Shown: positions 16,712 through 27,155, counted from the stretch's first letter. The stretch: DNA of 64,000 nt from Pseudomaricurvus hydrocarbonicus (GCF_011602365.1 NZ_JAAONZ010000019.1:50164-114163), one strand, 5' to 3'. The notes: generated by a model not told the origin, from the letters alone. Translations and numbers: made by a program.

Positions 16712-19700
16712 TCAGCCATCCACCGCCACTAATTTCTGCCGCCGCAAGGCCCGCCGCATGAGTGTTCGCAACGCCGCCGGCTGCACCGGCTTGGCTAAAA
16801 ACAGGCACCCCGACTGCTGCACCTTATCGCGAACGTCATCGCTGTTATCGGCACTGATCACCACCGCAGGCAAGGGCTGCTGCCAGTGATAACGCAGCGC
16901 TTCCAGCACATCCAAACCGGTTTCTTCGTTGAGGTGAAAATCCGCCAGCACCAGCTGAGGCGCCGTGGCTTTCGGCCAGTGACTGAGCGCTTCGCGCAAA
17001 TCAGATGCCGTCACCACCTCACAGCCCCACTGCTCCAGTAAAGACTGCATACCCGCCAGAATGACCGGTTCATTGTCGATACACAGCACCGCGAGCCCTT
17101 TCAGGCGCGGGTCGGCCACAGGCTTAACCCGGGCTTGCATCTGCTCTTCCCCCTCACTCACCGTAATCCGGAAGACAGATCCCTTACCGGGCACGGAGTC
17201 CAGACCGATAGGGTGTCCCAGTAACTGCGCTATGCGCTGAGCGATGGACAACCCCAGCCCCAACCCCTGAGTACTGCTCGCAGAGGAACCCAGACGTTCG
17301 AATTCATCAAAAATGCGTTGCCGGTCGCTTTCGGCAATGCCCGGCCCAGTGTCCCACACCTCCACCACCAGACTCTTGTCGCGACGCCGGCAGCCCAGCA
17401 GCACTTTGCCCTGACGGGTATAGCGCAGGGCATTGGAGATGAAGTTTTGCAGCACACGACGCAATAAATGCGGATCACTGTAGACCCAAACGGACGAGGG
17501 AACCCAGTGCAACTCCAGCCCCTGTTTACGCGCCAGCGCCCCCGCCTCACTGGCCAGTGGTCGCAGCAAGCTGTCGATGGAGAAGTTTTCACGCTTGGGT
17601 CGCTCTTTACCTGACCCCAGGCGCGAGATCTCGCGCAGCGAACTGATCAACTGCTCGCCCTGGGCCAGGGCATCGTCCAGATATTCCACGTCACTGCGCA
17701 GGCTATCGCTGTCAGGCATCTCCCTGGCGGCATGGGTGTTCAACTTCGCATTGAGGGAGGCGACGAATAAACGCGCCGCGTTGATGGGTTGCAGCAAATC
17801 GTGGCTGGCCGCGGCCAAAAACCGGCTTTTACTGGCGTGAACTTCTTTCAGTTCCTGCTCAACCCGTGCGCGAAGGTCATTTTCCCGCTGCAGCGAGGTG
17901 TTGGCCTGACGCAATTCTGCCGTGCGTGACTCAACGCGATCTTCCAGCGTTTCCTTGGCCAGCTCCAGCTGATCCAGCATGGCGTGGTAATCGCTGACAT
18001 CGGTGTAGGTGGTCACATAACCGCCGTTGCCCAGGGGCGTACCGCGAATTTCAATCACCCGGCCACCGGGCAGCGAACGCTCCAGACGGTGCGGACGACT
18101 GGAACGCAATTGCACCAAACGCCGTTCCACCGCCGCCTCGGGACCCCCGTCACTGGTGTCCAGATAACCGCGCATGGCGTTGTAGTGATAAATTTTTTCA
18201 ATCTGACAACCCACGTACAGCAGTCGCTTGGGGTAGTCGAACATCTGCTGGTACTGCTGATTCCACGCCACCAGCTGCAGATCCTTGTCCACCACGCTGA
18301 TGCCCTGGGGAATGGTTTCCAGCGTGGTTTGCAGCAAGGTCTGGCTGAACTGCAATTGCCGGGAGCTGCCCCCCACCAGCGACACAAAATCCTGTAACTG
18401 CAACGGTTGCTGGCCCACCAACAGCTGCATGGCCCGATGCGAGGACACCGCCCCAATGATGGCCGCCAAATCACTCTCAATCATCGACACGGCAAATCGT
18501 GGGGTCTGGTCGTGGGGCAGCAAACGGTGCCCCACCCGCTTCTCAAACTCCTGCCACACCTCCAGGGTGCGCTCGAGTCCAAACAAGGGTTCCATCAACG
18601 CCTGCAGTTGATGCACCTCAATCCCGGAAGGCTCCATATCCAATTGCTGCAAACGCAGGTTCCAGCGCAAACGCGTGAACGCATCGGACTGCCGCAAATC
18701 CAGCAAGCTGAAGTTCGCCCGCAGCGACATCATCACGAACACCGCGCTGTTGACCAGCAAGCTCCAGAACACGCCGTGACTCAAGGGGTCCAGCCACCCC
18801 ATGCCCAACAGGTTATTCGGCGTTAACCAGGCCACGTCCAGCAGCCCCCGCACAATCAAGGGGTGATCTGCGGGCAACACCGCAGGCAACAGCAGGCAAT
18901 AGAGCCACAGGGCCATGCCCGCCAATACCCCGCCAATCACGCCGTGGGCATGCCCTTTGGGCCAATAGAGGGCGGCCAGCACCGCCGGCATCAATTGCGC
19001 CGTCGCCGCAAACGACATCAGCCCCATGGACGCCAGCCCTTCGGCATTGCTCATGATGCGTTCCAGCGCCCAGCCCATCATCAACACCAACACGATCGAC
19101 AAGCGACGGATAAAGCGCAGTGATTTACCCAAATCGCTGGCGGTTTGCCCGCGCCGCGAGCTCGAATGCAACCACGCCGGCACAATCAGTTCGTTAGAAA
19201 TCATGATCGACAGGGCGATGGTGGCCACCACCACCATACCCGTGGCCGCAGAAAGGGCGCCGATAAACGTCAACACCAGCGTGGTTTCAGCCCCGGCCCA
19301 GCGCGGCAGCGATAACACATAACTGTCCGGGTGCACATCCAGACCGGCAAATAGCCCCGCGCCGACATGGGCCAGGGGCAGCACCAGAACCGCAAAAATG
19401 GCCAGATACAACGGCAGCAACCAGCGGGTAAAACGCAAATCGGAGCGGTGTTGATACTCCACCACCATGACATGAAACTGGCGGGGCAGGCACACGATGG
19501 CAATGGCTGCCAACAACACTTCGGTGAAAAACACCGGACTGGTGAGCTGCTCGAGTCTGAAATTCGGCTTGACCGCCATACTGCCCAGATCAACCTCAGC
19601 GCTGAGAATCAAGCTGATGGCGAGCCCGGCCACCATCACAAACGCAACAATCTTAACCACTGACTCCACGGCCACCGCGGTGATCAGACCGCGCAGGCGA

Positions 19701-20248
19701 TCGGGACCGTCAATCACCCGGGTGCCGAACAAAATGGCAAACCAGGCCATCACCATGGCCGCGATCAAACTGGACCAGGAGTCAAAGGCACCGGCGCTTG
19801 CGGTTCCCCAATGCATGGAGGACCAGGCAATCCCCACACCGCGCAGCTGCAGGGCGATATAGGGCAGCGTGCCCACCACCAACACCAGCGTCACGATGGC
19901 GGCCAGGCGCTGGTTTTTACCGTAACGGGAGCCGATAAAGTCTGCGATCGACGTCACTTTGTTGCGGGAGCTGATGATCAACAGCCGCCGCAGAAAGCGC
20001 CAGCCAAACAGAACCAACAGAATTGGCCCCAGATAAATGGGCAGGAAATCCCAACCGCTCTCCACCGACTGGCCCACCGCTCCCAGGAACGTCCATGAGC
20101 TGCAATACACTCCGATGGACAAGGTGTAAACCAGCGGCCGCCACCAGGGCTGTTGCATGCGGTGGCCGTAACGCTCCGCCAACCAGGCAATCGCAAACAG
20201 CAACCCGCCGTAGAGAAACACCAGTACAAGGATTAACTGACTGTCCAT
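16712..20248 (-). CDS. crbS: Hybrid sensor kinase with solute-symporter domain, CrbS-like
   Basis: 1178 aa. N-terminal sodium:solute symporter-like domain (about 1-490, a dozen membrane segments, beginning MDSQLILVLVFLYGGLLFAI); PAS domain (about 635-750, ETIPQGISVVDKDLQLVAWN); coiled-coil linker; HisKA with phospho-histidine in AAASHDLLQPINA (about 815); HATPase_c (NFISNALRYT, DTGPGIAE, GLGLGLSIAQRIA); and a C-terminal receiver (phospho-Asp about 1101 in LVLADFHLNEETGLDVL). This is the CrbS/MxtR architecture, a kinase thought to sense acetate or transport flux. Start ATG 20248 is chosen over an unsupported extension to 20293. It is preceded by box D, so it may be under feedback from its own partner. 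Confidence 0.92.
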   Translation of the reverse strand: MDSQLILVLVFLYGGLLFAIAWLAERYGHRMQQPWWRPLVYTLSIGVYCSSWTFLGAVGQSVESGWDFLPIYLGPILLVLFGWRFLRRLLIISSRNKVTSIADFIGSRYGKNQRLAAIVTLVLVVGTLPYIALQLRGVGIAWSSMHWGTASAGAFDSWSSLIAAMVMAWFAILFGTRVIDGPDRLRGLITAVAVESVVKIVAFVMVAGLAISLILSAEVDLGSMAVKPNFRLEQLTSPVFFTEVLLAAIAIVCLPRQFHVMVVEYQHRSDLRFTRWLLPLYLAIFAVLVLPLAHVGAGLFAGLDVHPDSYVLSLPRWAGAETTLVLTFIGALSAATGMVVVATIALSIMISNELIVPAWLHSSSRRGQTASDLGKSLRFIRRLSIVLVLMMGWALERIMSNAEGLASMGLMSFAATAQLMPAVLAALYWPKGHAHGVIGGVLAGMALWLYCLLLPAVLPADHPLIVRGLLDVAWLTPNNLLGMGWLDPLSHGVFWSLLVNSAVFVMMSLRANFSLLDLRQSDAFTRLRWNLRLQQLDMEPSGIEVHQLQALMEPLFGLERTLEVWQEFEKRVGHRLLPHDQTPRFAVSMIESDLAAIIGAVSSHRAMQLLVGQQPLQLQDFVSLVGGSSRQLQFSQTLLQTTLETIPQGISVVDKDLQLVAWNQQYQQMFDYPKRLLYVGCQIEKIYHYNAMRGYLDTSDGGPEAAVERRLVQLRSSRPHRLERSLPGGRVIEIRGTPLGNGGYVTTYTDVSDYHAMLDQLELAKETLEDRVESRTAELRQANTSLQRENDLRARVEQELKEVHASKSRFLAAASHDLLQPINAARLFVASLNAKLNTHAAREMPDSDSLRSDVEYLDDALAQGEQLISSLREISRLGSGKERPKRENFSIDSLLRPLASEAGALARKQGLELHWVPSSVWVYSDPHLLRRVLQNFISNALRYTRQGKVLLGCRRRDKSLVVEVWDTGPGIAESDRQRIFDEFERLGSSASSTQGLGLGLSIAQRIAQLLGHPIGLDSVPGKGSVFRITVSEGEEQMQARVKPVADPRLKGLAVLCIDNEPVILAGMQSLLEQWGCEVVTASDLREALSHWPKATAPQLVLADFHLNEETGLDVLEALRYHWQQPLPAVVISADNSDDVRDKVQQSGCLFLAKPVQPAALRTLMRRALRRQKLVAVDG

Positions 20249-20309
20249 GCCATAACCTGTGTAGGGGACAAAGGGAATAATGACGAGATACAAATAGAAC
20301 TTTACTGGC

Positions 20310-20353
20310 AGTGTACTTTTTTTTAACCGCGGGAGGAATTCGACCTAGGTCGG
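20310..20353 (-). promoter_or_regulatory. Acetate-locus box D and -10 of crbS
   Basis: Minus strand: CCGACCTAGGTCGAATTCCT (20353-20334), 17 nt, then GTACACT (-10-like TACACT, 20315-20310). The core GACCTAGGTC is a perfect 10-bp palindrome. The weakest match in the 3' part of the box, but the register to the -10 equals that of A, B and C. Confidence 0.55.
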
Positions 20354-20689
20354 TGAATCATTTGAAATATCAAATGCCCTTGAACAAACCAAAGGCAATA
20401 TCTGGACAGAACCAGCATCGGCCAGACGCCCTTTTTCAAGGGCTCTGCTTCACTGCTGAAATGGCCCGCTTTAGCCGCCTAACGACGAGGTGTTGCGGGC
20501 GGGACTCTCAATTGCTGAGGGGATATCCGCGCAGCCCCTGCGTTTGCGGATGGAGCAAGCTTGAAGAGGGTGGCGTTTAAGGAAGGCAAGTGGGGGGGAA
20601 CACGTTTAACAAGAGCAAGTTTGGCCCTGCGGGCTCAGCCGCGCTATGCACGACTGAGCCCAGCCCAAACGCCCGGTTCACACCAGCGG
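20354..20689. other. Intergenic region between crbS and clpB
   Basis: No gene with a ribosome site. An inverted repeat GGGCTCAG / CTGAGCCC (20631-20638 with 20654-20661) lies 30 bp beyond the clpB stop; it may act as a transcription end for clpB, but no T-run follows on the minus strand. Confidence 0.4.
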
Positions 20690-23347
20690 CTAGGCGTCCG
20701 CCGGGGCGCCCTTGGTCATCACAATCCGGTCATTCTCCACCTCTGCGAGAATCACATCGCCGGGCGCAAACTTGCCGGACAGGATATCCTGAGACAAGGG
20801 ATTCTCAATGTACTGCTGGATGGCCCGCTTCAACGGGCGAGCACCGTACACCGGATCGAAACCCACCTTGGCCAGCAAATCCAGCGCTTCGTCACTGATC
20901 TCCATCGACAAACTTCTTTCCGCCAGCCGCTTGTGCAACAACTGCAACTGAATGGACGCGATACCGCGAATCTGGCTTTGTCCCAGCGGATGGAAGACCA
21001 CCACCTCATCAATGCGGTTGATAAACTCCGGCCGGAAATGCGTACCCACCACCTCCATCACGGCGGCTTTCATGGCTTCGTAACGACCGTCGTTGTCATT
21101 AAGGTCACCACTGTCCGTGTCAGTCTGGTCAAAACTGATGGTATCAAACGAGCGATTGCGGGAAATATCCTGAATCACGTCTGAGCCCAGGTTCGAGGTC
21201 ATCACCACCACCGTGTTGCGGAAATCCACCGTGCGCCCCTGGCCATCGGTCAAGCGACCGTCTTCCAGCACCTGCAGCAAAATATTGAACACATCCGGGT
21301 GCGCTTTCTCCACCTCATCCAGCAACAGCACAGAATAAGGTTTGCGGCGCACGGCTTCGGTCAAATAGCCGCCCTCTTCATACCCCACGTAACCGGGAGG
21401 CGCACCAATTAAACGCGCAACCGAATGCTTCTCCATGAATTCGGACATGTCGATGCGCACCATGGCATCCGGACTGTCGAATAAAAATTCTGCCAGGGTT
21501 TTGCACAGTTCGGTTTTACCCACACCGGTTGGGCCGAGGAATAAAAACGAGCCGTTGGGACGATTGGGGTCCGACAGGCCGGCCCGCGAGCGACGCACCG
21601 CATTGGAGACCGCCACCACGGCTTCACTCTGGCCGATGACTTTATCGTGCAACACGTCTTCCATGCGCAACAGTTTTTCACGCTCGCCTTCGAGCATTTT
21701 ACTCACCGGAATACCGGTCCACTTGGACACCACTTCGGCCACTTCTTCTTCGGTGACGCTGTTGCGCAGCAACTGCATATCCACCATATCCGCCTGACTG
21801 GCCAGCTCCAGCTGCTTCTCCAGTTCCGGGATGATGCCGTACTGCAATTCGGACATGCGCCCCAAATCACCGGCGCGGTGTGCCGATTCCAGGTCCAGGC
21901 GCGCCTGTTCCAGATTGGCTTTGACTTCCACCGAGCCGTGCAGTGCGGCTTTTTCAGCCAGCCAGATTTCTTCCAGGTCGGAATAACTGCGCTGACTTTT
22001 TTCAATTTCCTCGTTCAACAGCGCCAGTTGTTTTTGGGCCGCCTCGGTGTCGTCTTTTTTCACCGCTTCGCGTTCAATTTTTAACTGGATCAAACGCCGT
22101 TCCAGGCGATCAAGCTCTTCGGGCTTGGAGTCGATCTCCATGCGAATGCGGCTACCCGCCTCATCAATCAAATCGATGGCCTTATCCGGCAATTGACGAT
22201 CGGTGATGTAACGCTGCGACAACTTGGCTGCGGCAATAATCGCCGAGTCGGTGATATCCACCCCGTGGTGCACTTCATAGCGCTCTTTGAGTCCCCGCAA
22301 AATCGCAATGGTGTCTTCCTCGGTGGGTTCATCCACCAGCACTTTTTGGAAACGACGCTCCAGTGCGGCATCCTTCTCAATGTACTTACGGTATTCATCC
22401 AGGGTGGTGGCACCCACGCAATGCAACTCGCCACGCGCCAGAGCCGGCTTCAGCATGTTACCGGCATCCATAGAGCCCTCGGCTTTACCGGCACCCACCA
22501 TGGTGTGAATTTCATCAATAAACAGGATGATCTGACCTTCCTGTTTGGACAGCTCGTTGAGCACGGCTTTCAACCGCTCTTCGAAGTCACCTCGGAATTT
22601 GGCACCCGCCAACAGCGCGCCCAAATCCAAAGACAGCAGGCGTTTGTTTTTCAAACCCTCGGGCACTTCGCCGTTGACGATACGCTGTGCAAGCCCCTCC
22701 ACGATGGCGGTCTTACCCACACCCGGCTCACCGATCAACACCGGATTGTTTTTGGTACGACGCTGCAACACCTGAATGGTGCGACGAATTTCATCATCGC
22801 GCCCAATCACCGGGTCCAACTTGCCCGCTTCGGCGCGCTCGGTTAAATCAATGGTGTATTTATCCAGCGCCTGGCGATTGCCTTCGGCATCGGGATTGTC
22901 CACGGCTTCGCCCCCACGTACTTTTAAAATGGTTTCATCGAGTTTTTTCGGATCACCAAACTGTTTCAATAATTTACCCAGTGCGCTGCTGCCGTCTTTC
23001 ATCGCAGCCTGCAATACACATTCACTGGAAATGTAGGCATCGCCGTTTTCCTGGGCTTTTTTATCCGCCAGATTCAGCAAGCGCCCCAGCTCCGCGGACA
23101 TTTGCACATCACCCGTCGGGTTTTGCACCTTCGGCAGATTCTCCAGCGCGATGGCCAGAGCGTTGCGCAAGCCCGGCATATCGAAACCGGCTTGCTTGAG
23201 CAGCGGCAGTACCGCGCCGCCCTGATGATCCAGCATCGCCAGCAATAAATGAACGGGTTCCAGTTGAGTGTGGTCACGCCCGACGGCCATAGACTGAGCG
23301 TCGGCCATCGCCATTTGCAATTGGTTGGTTAAACGATCAATACGCAT
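20690..23347 (-). CDS. clpB: ATP-dependent disaggregase ClpB
   Basis: Hsp100 chaperone that, with DnaK, pulls proteins out of aggregates. 885 aa from ATG 23347 ([20 protein letters not shown]), which has GAGGGAAAT upstream; the frame runs 34 codons further without support. N-terminal Clp repeat domain (1-145), AAA1 with Walker A GEPGVGKT, the ClpB-specific middle coiled-coil (about 400-530), AAA2 with Walker A GPTGVGKT and Walker [13 protein letters not shown]. Longer than E. coli ClpB (857) partly because of an acidic insert ([18 protein letters not shown]) after [10 protein letters not shown] in AAA2. A sigma32-like promoter lies upstream. Confidence 0.97.
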   Translation of the reverse strand: MRIDRLTNQLQMAMADAQSMAVGRDHTQLEPVHLLLAMLDHQGGAVLPLLKQAGFDMPGLRNALAIALENLPKVQNPTGDVQMSAELGRLLNLADKKAQENGDAYISSECVLQAAMKDGSSALGKLLKQFGDPKKLDETILKVRGGEAVDNPDAEGNRQALDKYTIDLTERAEAGKLDPVIGRDDEIRRTIQVLQRRTKNNPVLIGEPGVGKTAIVEGLAQRIVNGEVPEGLKNKRLLSLDLGALLAGAKFRGDFEERLKAVLNELSKQEGQIILFIDEIHTMVGAGKAEGSMDAGNMLKPALARGELHCVGATTLDEYRKYIEKDAALERRFQKVLVDEPTEEDTIAILRGLKERYEVHHGVDITDSAIIAAAKLSQRYITDRQLPDKAIDLIDEAGSRIRMEIDSKPEELDRLERRLIQLKIEREAVKKDDTEAAQKQLALLNEEIEKSQRSYSDLEEIWLAEKAALHGSVEVKANLEQARLDLESAHRAGDLGRMSELQYGIIPELEKQLELASQADMVDMQLLRNSVTEEEVAEVVSKWTGIPVSKMLEGEREKLLRMEDVLHDKVIGQSEAVVAVSNAVRRSRAGLSDPNRPNGSFLFLGPTGVGKTELCKTLAEFLFDSPDAMVRIDMSEFMEKHSVARLIGAPPGYVGYEEGGYLTEAVRRKPYSVLLLDEVEKAHPDVFNILLQVLEDGRLTDGQGRTVDFRNTVVVMTSNLGSDVIQDISRNRSFDTISFDQTDTDSGDLNDNDGRYEAMKAAVMEVVGTHFRPEFINRIDEVVVFHPLGQSQIRGIASIQLQLLHKRLAERSLSMEISDEALDLLAKVGFDPVYGARPLKRAIQQYIENPLSQDILSGKFAPGDVILAEVENDRIVMTKGAPADA

Positions 23348-23807
23348 GATTTCCCTCAATGGCGGATCTGGAATTCCCTGTGCGTGTTTGCCTTTGCACG
23401 AGATTTCGCTGGCCGCGGCTATTAAAAGTAAAAGAATAAGATAACGCACGTCAGGGGATTGGCCCTGCAGGTGCGCCCAGTCTAAAGTGCACTCCTGAAC
23501 TATAGACTGGCGCCGTTCAGCTTGATGGCGCCTGCAGGGAAAATGGGGGCAAGGAAAAAGAAATCAAGGCAAGCACGGAAAAAATACAGGACAAAAATGC
23601 CAAAACCGCACTTAAACCCGATAATTAACCGCCTGGCAAGGGGGTTTAACGGTGAACAAGCCACGACGACCGTCACCAAGCAGGTGTCATAAAAAGCGTT
23701 ATCGGGTTATCAACAAGCGGGGATCAGACTAAAGACATCAAGCCGGGATCAGACGACAGGCATCGCCATGCAGCAGCCGGTCACCATGACCGCGCGCACT
23801 ACCCGCA
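23348..23807. other. clpB leader and space after pgeF
   Basis: About 460 bp. The right half holds nothing recognisable; the left half is the presumed clpB 5' leader with two inverted repeats (CCAGTCTA / TAGACTGG, and GGCGCC...GGCGCC at 23509-23532). No open frame with a ribosome site. Confidence 0.4.
23541..23568 (-). promoter_or_regulatory. Putative sigma32 (heat-shock) promoter of clpB
   Basis: Minus strand: CTTGATT (23568-23562), 13 bp, CCCCATTT (23548-23541), close to the sigma32 pattern CTTGAAA / CCCCATnT. It implies a leader of about 185 nt holding the inverted repeat CCAGTCTA / TAGACTGG (23477-23484 with 23503-23510). Heat control of clpB is well known in E. coli. Confidence 0.6.
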
Positions 23808-24656
23808 TCACCCACCCTGAGCCAACCAGATCATGGCAGCCATGCGCCCCGTTTGGCCGTCGCGTCGATATGAATAGAATCGCTCACTGTCGGCGAACGT
23901 ACAGTGTTGCCCACCAAACACCTGCTCCACCCCCAGTTCCGCCAGTTCGGCACGGGCGAGTTGATAGAGATCGGCGTGGAACTTCATCGGCTGACTGATG
24001 CTGGGACGAAACGCCGCAGAGATGGCCTCACCGTGAGCAGCACTGAGTGCCGAGTCAAAGAACGCCTCCAGCACATCAATGCCCACCTCAAAATGGGACT
24101 GGCTGATGGCCGGCCCCAAATACGCCAGCAGTTCGCCGGCCGGGGCGTCGGCACGGGCTTGAGCATCAGCGGGCGCTGGTGCGTGCGCGGAAGACGGCAG
24201 TTGGCTGCCCGCCTGGAACCGGGCAACGGTTTCACGGACAATACCGCCCGCCAGACTCCTCCAGCCAGCATGCACCGCCGCCACCCGAGTACCGGCCCGA
24301 TCACAAAGTAAAATCGGCAGGCAATCTGCCGTCATCACCACACAGGCCAAGCCCCGCTCCCCGCTTGTGCAGGCATCGGCCGTGCGCACCAACCCATCCG
24401 CCTGAGCCTCGACCACCTTGATGCCGTGCACCTGCTCCAGCCACTGCGGCCCGACCGACACCCCCTGTTGCTGGCAGAGCCGAGTGCGATTGGCCTCGAC
24501 CCCCTGCGGGTCATCCCCCACATGCAAGGCCAGGTTGAAGCTGTCATAAGGCGGCCGGCTGTCGCCCCCCTGGCGGGTCGTCATCACCGCCCGAACGTTA
24601 GCGGGAGCAGGCCAGTCCGGGTAAATGAACGCCGCAGACTCGGACCGGACAGTCAC
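23808..24656 (-). CDS. pgeF: Peptidoglycan editing factor / laccase-domain protein
   Basis: YfiH (DUF152) family; in E. coli it removes wrongly incorporated L-Ser from cell-wall precursors, and homologues act on purine nucleosides. Zinc-site residues appear in FNLALHVGDD (His), MTADCLPILL (Cys) and AAVHAGWRSL (His). 282 aa, longer than the usual ~243, because of a low-complexity insert (SSAHAPAPADAQARADAPAG, about residues 155-178). The gene starts 3 bp after the rluD stop, so the two are translationally close; the rluD-pgeF-clpB order is conserved in gammaproteobacteria. Confidence 0.93.
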   Translation of the reverse strand: MTVRSESAAFIYPDWPAPANVRAVMTTRQGGDSRPPYDSFNLALHVGDDPQGVEANRTRLCQQQGVSVGPQWLEQVHGIKVVEAQADGLVRTADACTSGERGLACVVMTADCLPILLCDRAGTRVAAVHAGWRSLAGGIVRETVARFQAGSQLPSSAHAPAPADAQARADAPAGELLAYLGPAISQSHFEVGIDVLEAFFDSALSAAHGEAISAAFRPSISQPMKFHADLYQLARAELAELGVEQVFGGQHCTFADSERFYSYRRDGQTGRMAAMIWLAQGG

Positions 24657-24659
24657 GGA

Positions 24660-25607
24660 TTAGCCTTCCGCCAGCAGGCGCAACAGTTGCGCCATGTCGT
24701 CCGGCCGGGGCGCCTGCCACTCCATATATTCATCGGTGGCCGGGTGAATCAGACCCAGCTGTGCGGCATGCAGCGCCTGACGGCCAAAGTTTTTCAACAT
24801 CTCCAGCAACTCTGGCGAGGCTTTTTTGGGAATTTTCATGCGGCCGGCGTAGGTGCTGTCTCCCACCAGCGGGTAGCCGATGTGCGCCATGTGCACCCGG
24901 ATCTGGTGGGTGCGGCCGGTTTCCAGTTTCAGGCGAATGTGTGTGTGGGCGACAAAACGCTTGATCACCCGGTAGTGCGTGATGGCCTCTTTCCCGCCAA
25001 AGCTCACCACCGCCATCTTTTGCCGCTGACGGGGATGACGCGCCATGGGCGCATCCACCTTGCCACCGCCGGTCATCACACCGGGGACAATGGCCTCGTA
25101 CTCACGGCTGACCGTGCGCTCCTGCAATTGTGCCACCAGATCCGCGTGGGCCTCCAACGTCTTGGCCACCACCATCAAACCGGTGGTGTCTTTATCGAGG
25201 CGGTGGACAATCCCCGCCCGCGGCACGTTGATCAGGTCCGGACAATGGAACAGCAAACCGTTCAGCAAGGTCCCGGTGCGGTTGCCGGCAGCGGGATGAA
25301 CCACCAGCCCGGCGGGCTTGTTGATCACCAGAATATGGTCGTCTTCATAGACAATATCCAGCGGGATGTCTTCCCCTTCCCAGTCCCCCTGCTCCTCCAT
25401 TTCCGCCAATAACTTGAGGGTCTCGCCACCTAACATCTTATCCTTGGGCTTGGCTGTCTCACCGTTGACGGTAAGCGCCGAAGACTTTATCCAGCTCTGG
25501 ATACGCGACCGGGAATAGCCCGGAAAAAGCTCTGCTGCTGCAAAATCGAGCCGGGATCCCATCATCTCATCGGGGACGGTCGCGATTAATTCGAGTGTTT
25601 CTGCCAT
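24660..25607 (-). CDS. rluD: 23S rRNA pseudouridine synthase D
   Basis: Makes pseudouridines 1911, 1915 and 1917 in helix 69 of 23S rRNA. N-terminal S4 RNA-binding domain (about 15-75, SRLDFAAAELFPGYSRSRIQ), catalytic domain with the RluA-family motif AGIVHRLDKDTTGLMVVAKT (catalytic Asp in RLDKDT), and LETGRTHQIRVHMAHIGYPLVGD. 315 aa, normal length. Divergent from bamD, as in E. coli and Pseudomonas. Confidence 0.96.
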   Translation of the reverse strand: MAETLELIATVPDEMMGSRLDFAAAELFPGYSRSRIQSWIKSSALTVNGETAKPKDKMLGGETLKLLAEMEEQGDWEGEDIPLDIVYEDDHILVINKPAGLVVHPAAGNRTGTLLNGLLFHCPDLINVPRAGIVHRLDKDTTGLMVVAKTLEAHADLVAQLQERTVSREYEAIVPGVMTGGGKVDAPMARHPRQRQKMAVVSFGGKEAITHYRVIKRFVAHTHIRLKLETGRTHQIRVHMAHIGYPLVGDSTYAGRMKIPKKASPELLEMLKNFGRQALHAAQLGLIHPATDEYMEWQAPRPDDMAQLLRLLAEG

Positions 25608-25625
25608 AGAGTGTGCCTAAATCCT

Positions 25626-25765
25626 AAATTCGGGGTCTTGATTTCAGGTCTATTGGAAATTCGGGGCTTTCCTGAAGTTCGGGGCTTTCCTGAAACTCGC
25701 GTCTTGCCGGAACTCGAGTCTTACATGTGAAATTCCGGTCTTATGTGAAATTCCGGTGTTGCCTG
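25626..25765. repeat. Degenerate 18-bp tandem repeat upstream of rluD
   Basis: Six to seven units based on AAATTCGGGGCTTTCCTG. Best-preserved copies at 25657-25674 and 25675-25692; later ones (25693-25765) diverge, and the first (25626-25656) is longer. It starts 19 bp before the rluD start codon, in the leader or promoter zone. Confidence 0.85.
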
Positions 25766-25876
25766 AAAAATGATGCTGGCCACAGCGGTGTTCGCTGAAC
25801 TCACCTCCGCAACTGTGGTCCAATCAGCCTTAACTGGGATGTCAGGCCAATCATGGCCCCAATTCCAGCGTGGATC

Positions 25877-25950
25877 ATACGTAGACGATTAACTGCACGT
25901 AGACTGCGTGGACGACTCATCCCAATACGTGGACGACTCATCCTAATATA
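25877..25950. repeat. Short repeats in the rluD-bamD gap
   Basis: Reiterated ACGTAGAC / CGTGGACGACTCATCC segments: ACGTAGACGATTAACTGC, then ACGTAGACTGCGTGGACGAC, then a second ACGTGGACGACTCATCC copy. Noncoding. The rest of the 563-bp gap (25608-26170) shows no gene. Confidence 0.6.
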
Positions 25951-26170
25951 GACGCCCAGTATAAAGGCTAAGGCCGAGGCCCGGTGAGAAAGCTGGTCGA
26001 AAAGCTGAATAAAATCAGCCGCTTTCAGCTGCGGCCCCTTTGGTCTGAGAGTTCTCTGTGGTTAAATACAGGGTAAATACATCCTGCCCGCAATAACTGG
26101 GTAGTTTAAACAAGCTCCGGTGAATAATCATTCAATAATCACCCGACATGCCAACTGAGTTGACGAACCT

Positions 26171-27082
26171 ATGCTAGCCCGCCTCCTATTGATTATAGCC
26201 AGTGTGACATTCCTGGCCGCCTGCTCGTCTCAAGATGAAGGCCCGAAATACACCACCGAAAAAGACTTCTACGAAGCCGCCCAACAACAACTGAAAGCCC
26301 GCCAATGGGAAACCGCCATTGACAACCTGCAGGCTTTGGAAGCGAACTTTCCGTTTGGCACTTACGCAGAACAGGCGCAGCTGGAGCTGATTTACGCCTA
26401 CTACCGCAACTTTGAGCATGAGGCGTCTTCGGCCGCTGCGGATCGCTTCATTCGCCTGCACCCCCAACACCGCAGCGTGGATTACGCCTTTTACATGAAA
26501 GGCCTTGCCTCGTTCACCGAAGGCAGCGGCATGTTCGAGCGCTTTCTGCCCACCGACCTCACCCAGCGTGACCCGGGGGCTGCGCGTCAGTCCTTCGCGC
26601 ATTTTTCCCAGCTGCTGGCCCGCTTCCCGAACAGCCAGTACGCACCGGACGCCCGTAAGCGCATGATTTACCTGAGAAACCTGCTGGCTCGCTACGAAAT
26701 TCACGTCGCCAATTACTACATGAAGCGAGGCGCCTGGGTGGCCGCCGCGAACCGCGGGCGCTACGTGGTGGAAAACTTCCAGCAAACACCGGCGGTACCT
26801 GACGCCCTGGCGGTCATGGTGCAGAGCTACCACGCACTGGACATGGATGATTTATCCGCCAACACGCTCGCCACCCTCAAAACCAACTACCCGACTCACC
26901 CGGCCTTCAAGAGCAATGGCGAGTTCAACTACCAGCACAGCGGTCGCCTGGAAGAGCGCTCCTGGATCAGCTATGCCACGTTTGGGCTGTTTGACAAGAA
27001 AGACCCTCCCGGGTTCGACAGTCGCGAACAGTACAATCCGGAGTATTTCAGAGAAAATCAGGCCCCACCGGAAGGGGTGTAA
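26171..27082 (+). CDS. bamD: Outer-membrane assembly lipoprotein BamD
   Basis: Essential lipoprotein of the BAM complex that inserts beta-barrel proteins. Signal peptide with lipobox LAAC (Cys18), then about five TPR-like helical repeats, including [38 protein letters not shown] and [20 protein letters not shown], the last being a BamD hallmark. 303 aa, within the family range, with a longer C-terminal tail ([20 protein letters not shown]) usual in Pseudomonas-type BamD. Divergent from rluD; followed by a strong terminator. Confidence 0.95.
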   Translation: MLARLLLIIASVTFLAACSSQDEGPKYTTEKDFYEAAQQQLKARQWETAIDNLQALEANFPFGTYAEQAQLELIYAYYRNFEHEASSAAADRFIRLHPQHRSVDYAFYMKGLASFTEGSGMFERFLPTDLTQRDPGAARQSFAHFSQLLARFPNSQYAPDARKRMIYLRNLLARYEIHVANYYMKRGAWVAAANRGRYVVENFQQTPAVPDALAVMVQSYHALDMDDLSANTLATLKTNYPTHPAFKSNGEFNYQHSGRLEERSWISYATFGLFDKKDPPGFDSREQYNPEYFRENQAPPEGV

Positions 27083-27128
27083 CGGGAAGATCATCAGGGC
27101 AGTAATACCGCCTGATCCCAGGTCATCG

Positions 27129-27155
27129 AAAGGCGCTCCCATGAGCGCCTTTTTT
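27129..27155 (+). terminator. Terminator after bamD
   Basis: Stem AAGGCGCTC / GAGCGCCTT with a CCAT loop and T-run, 46 bp after the bamD stop. Confidence 0.9.
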
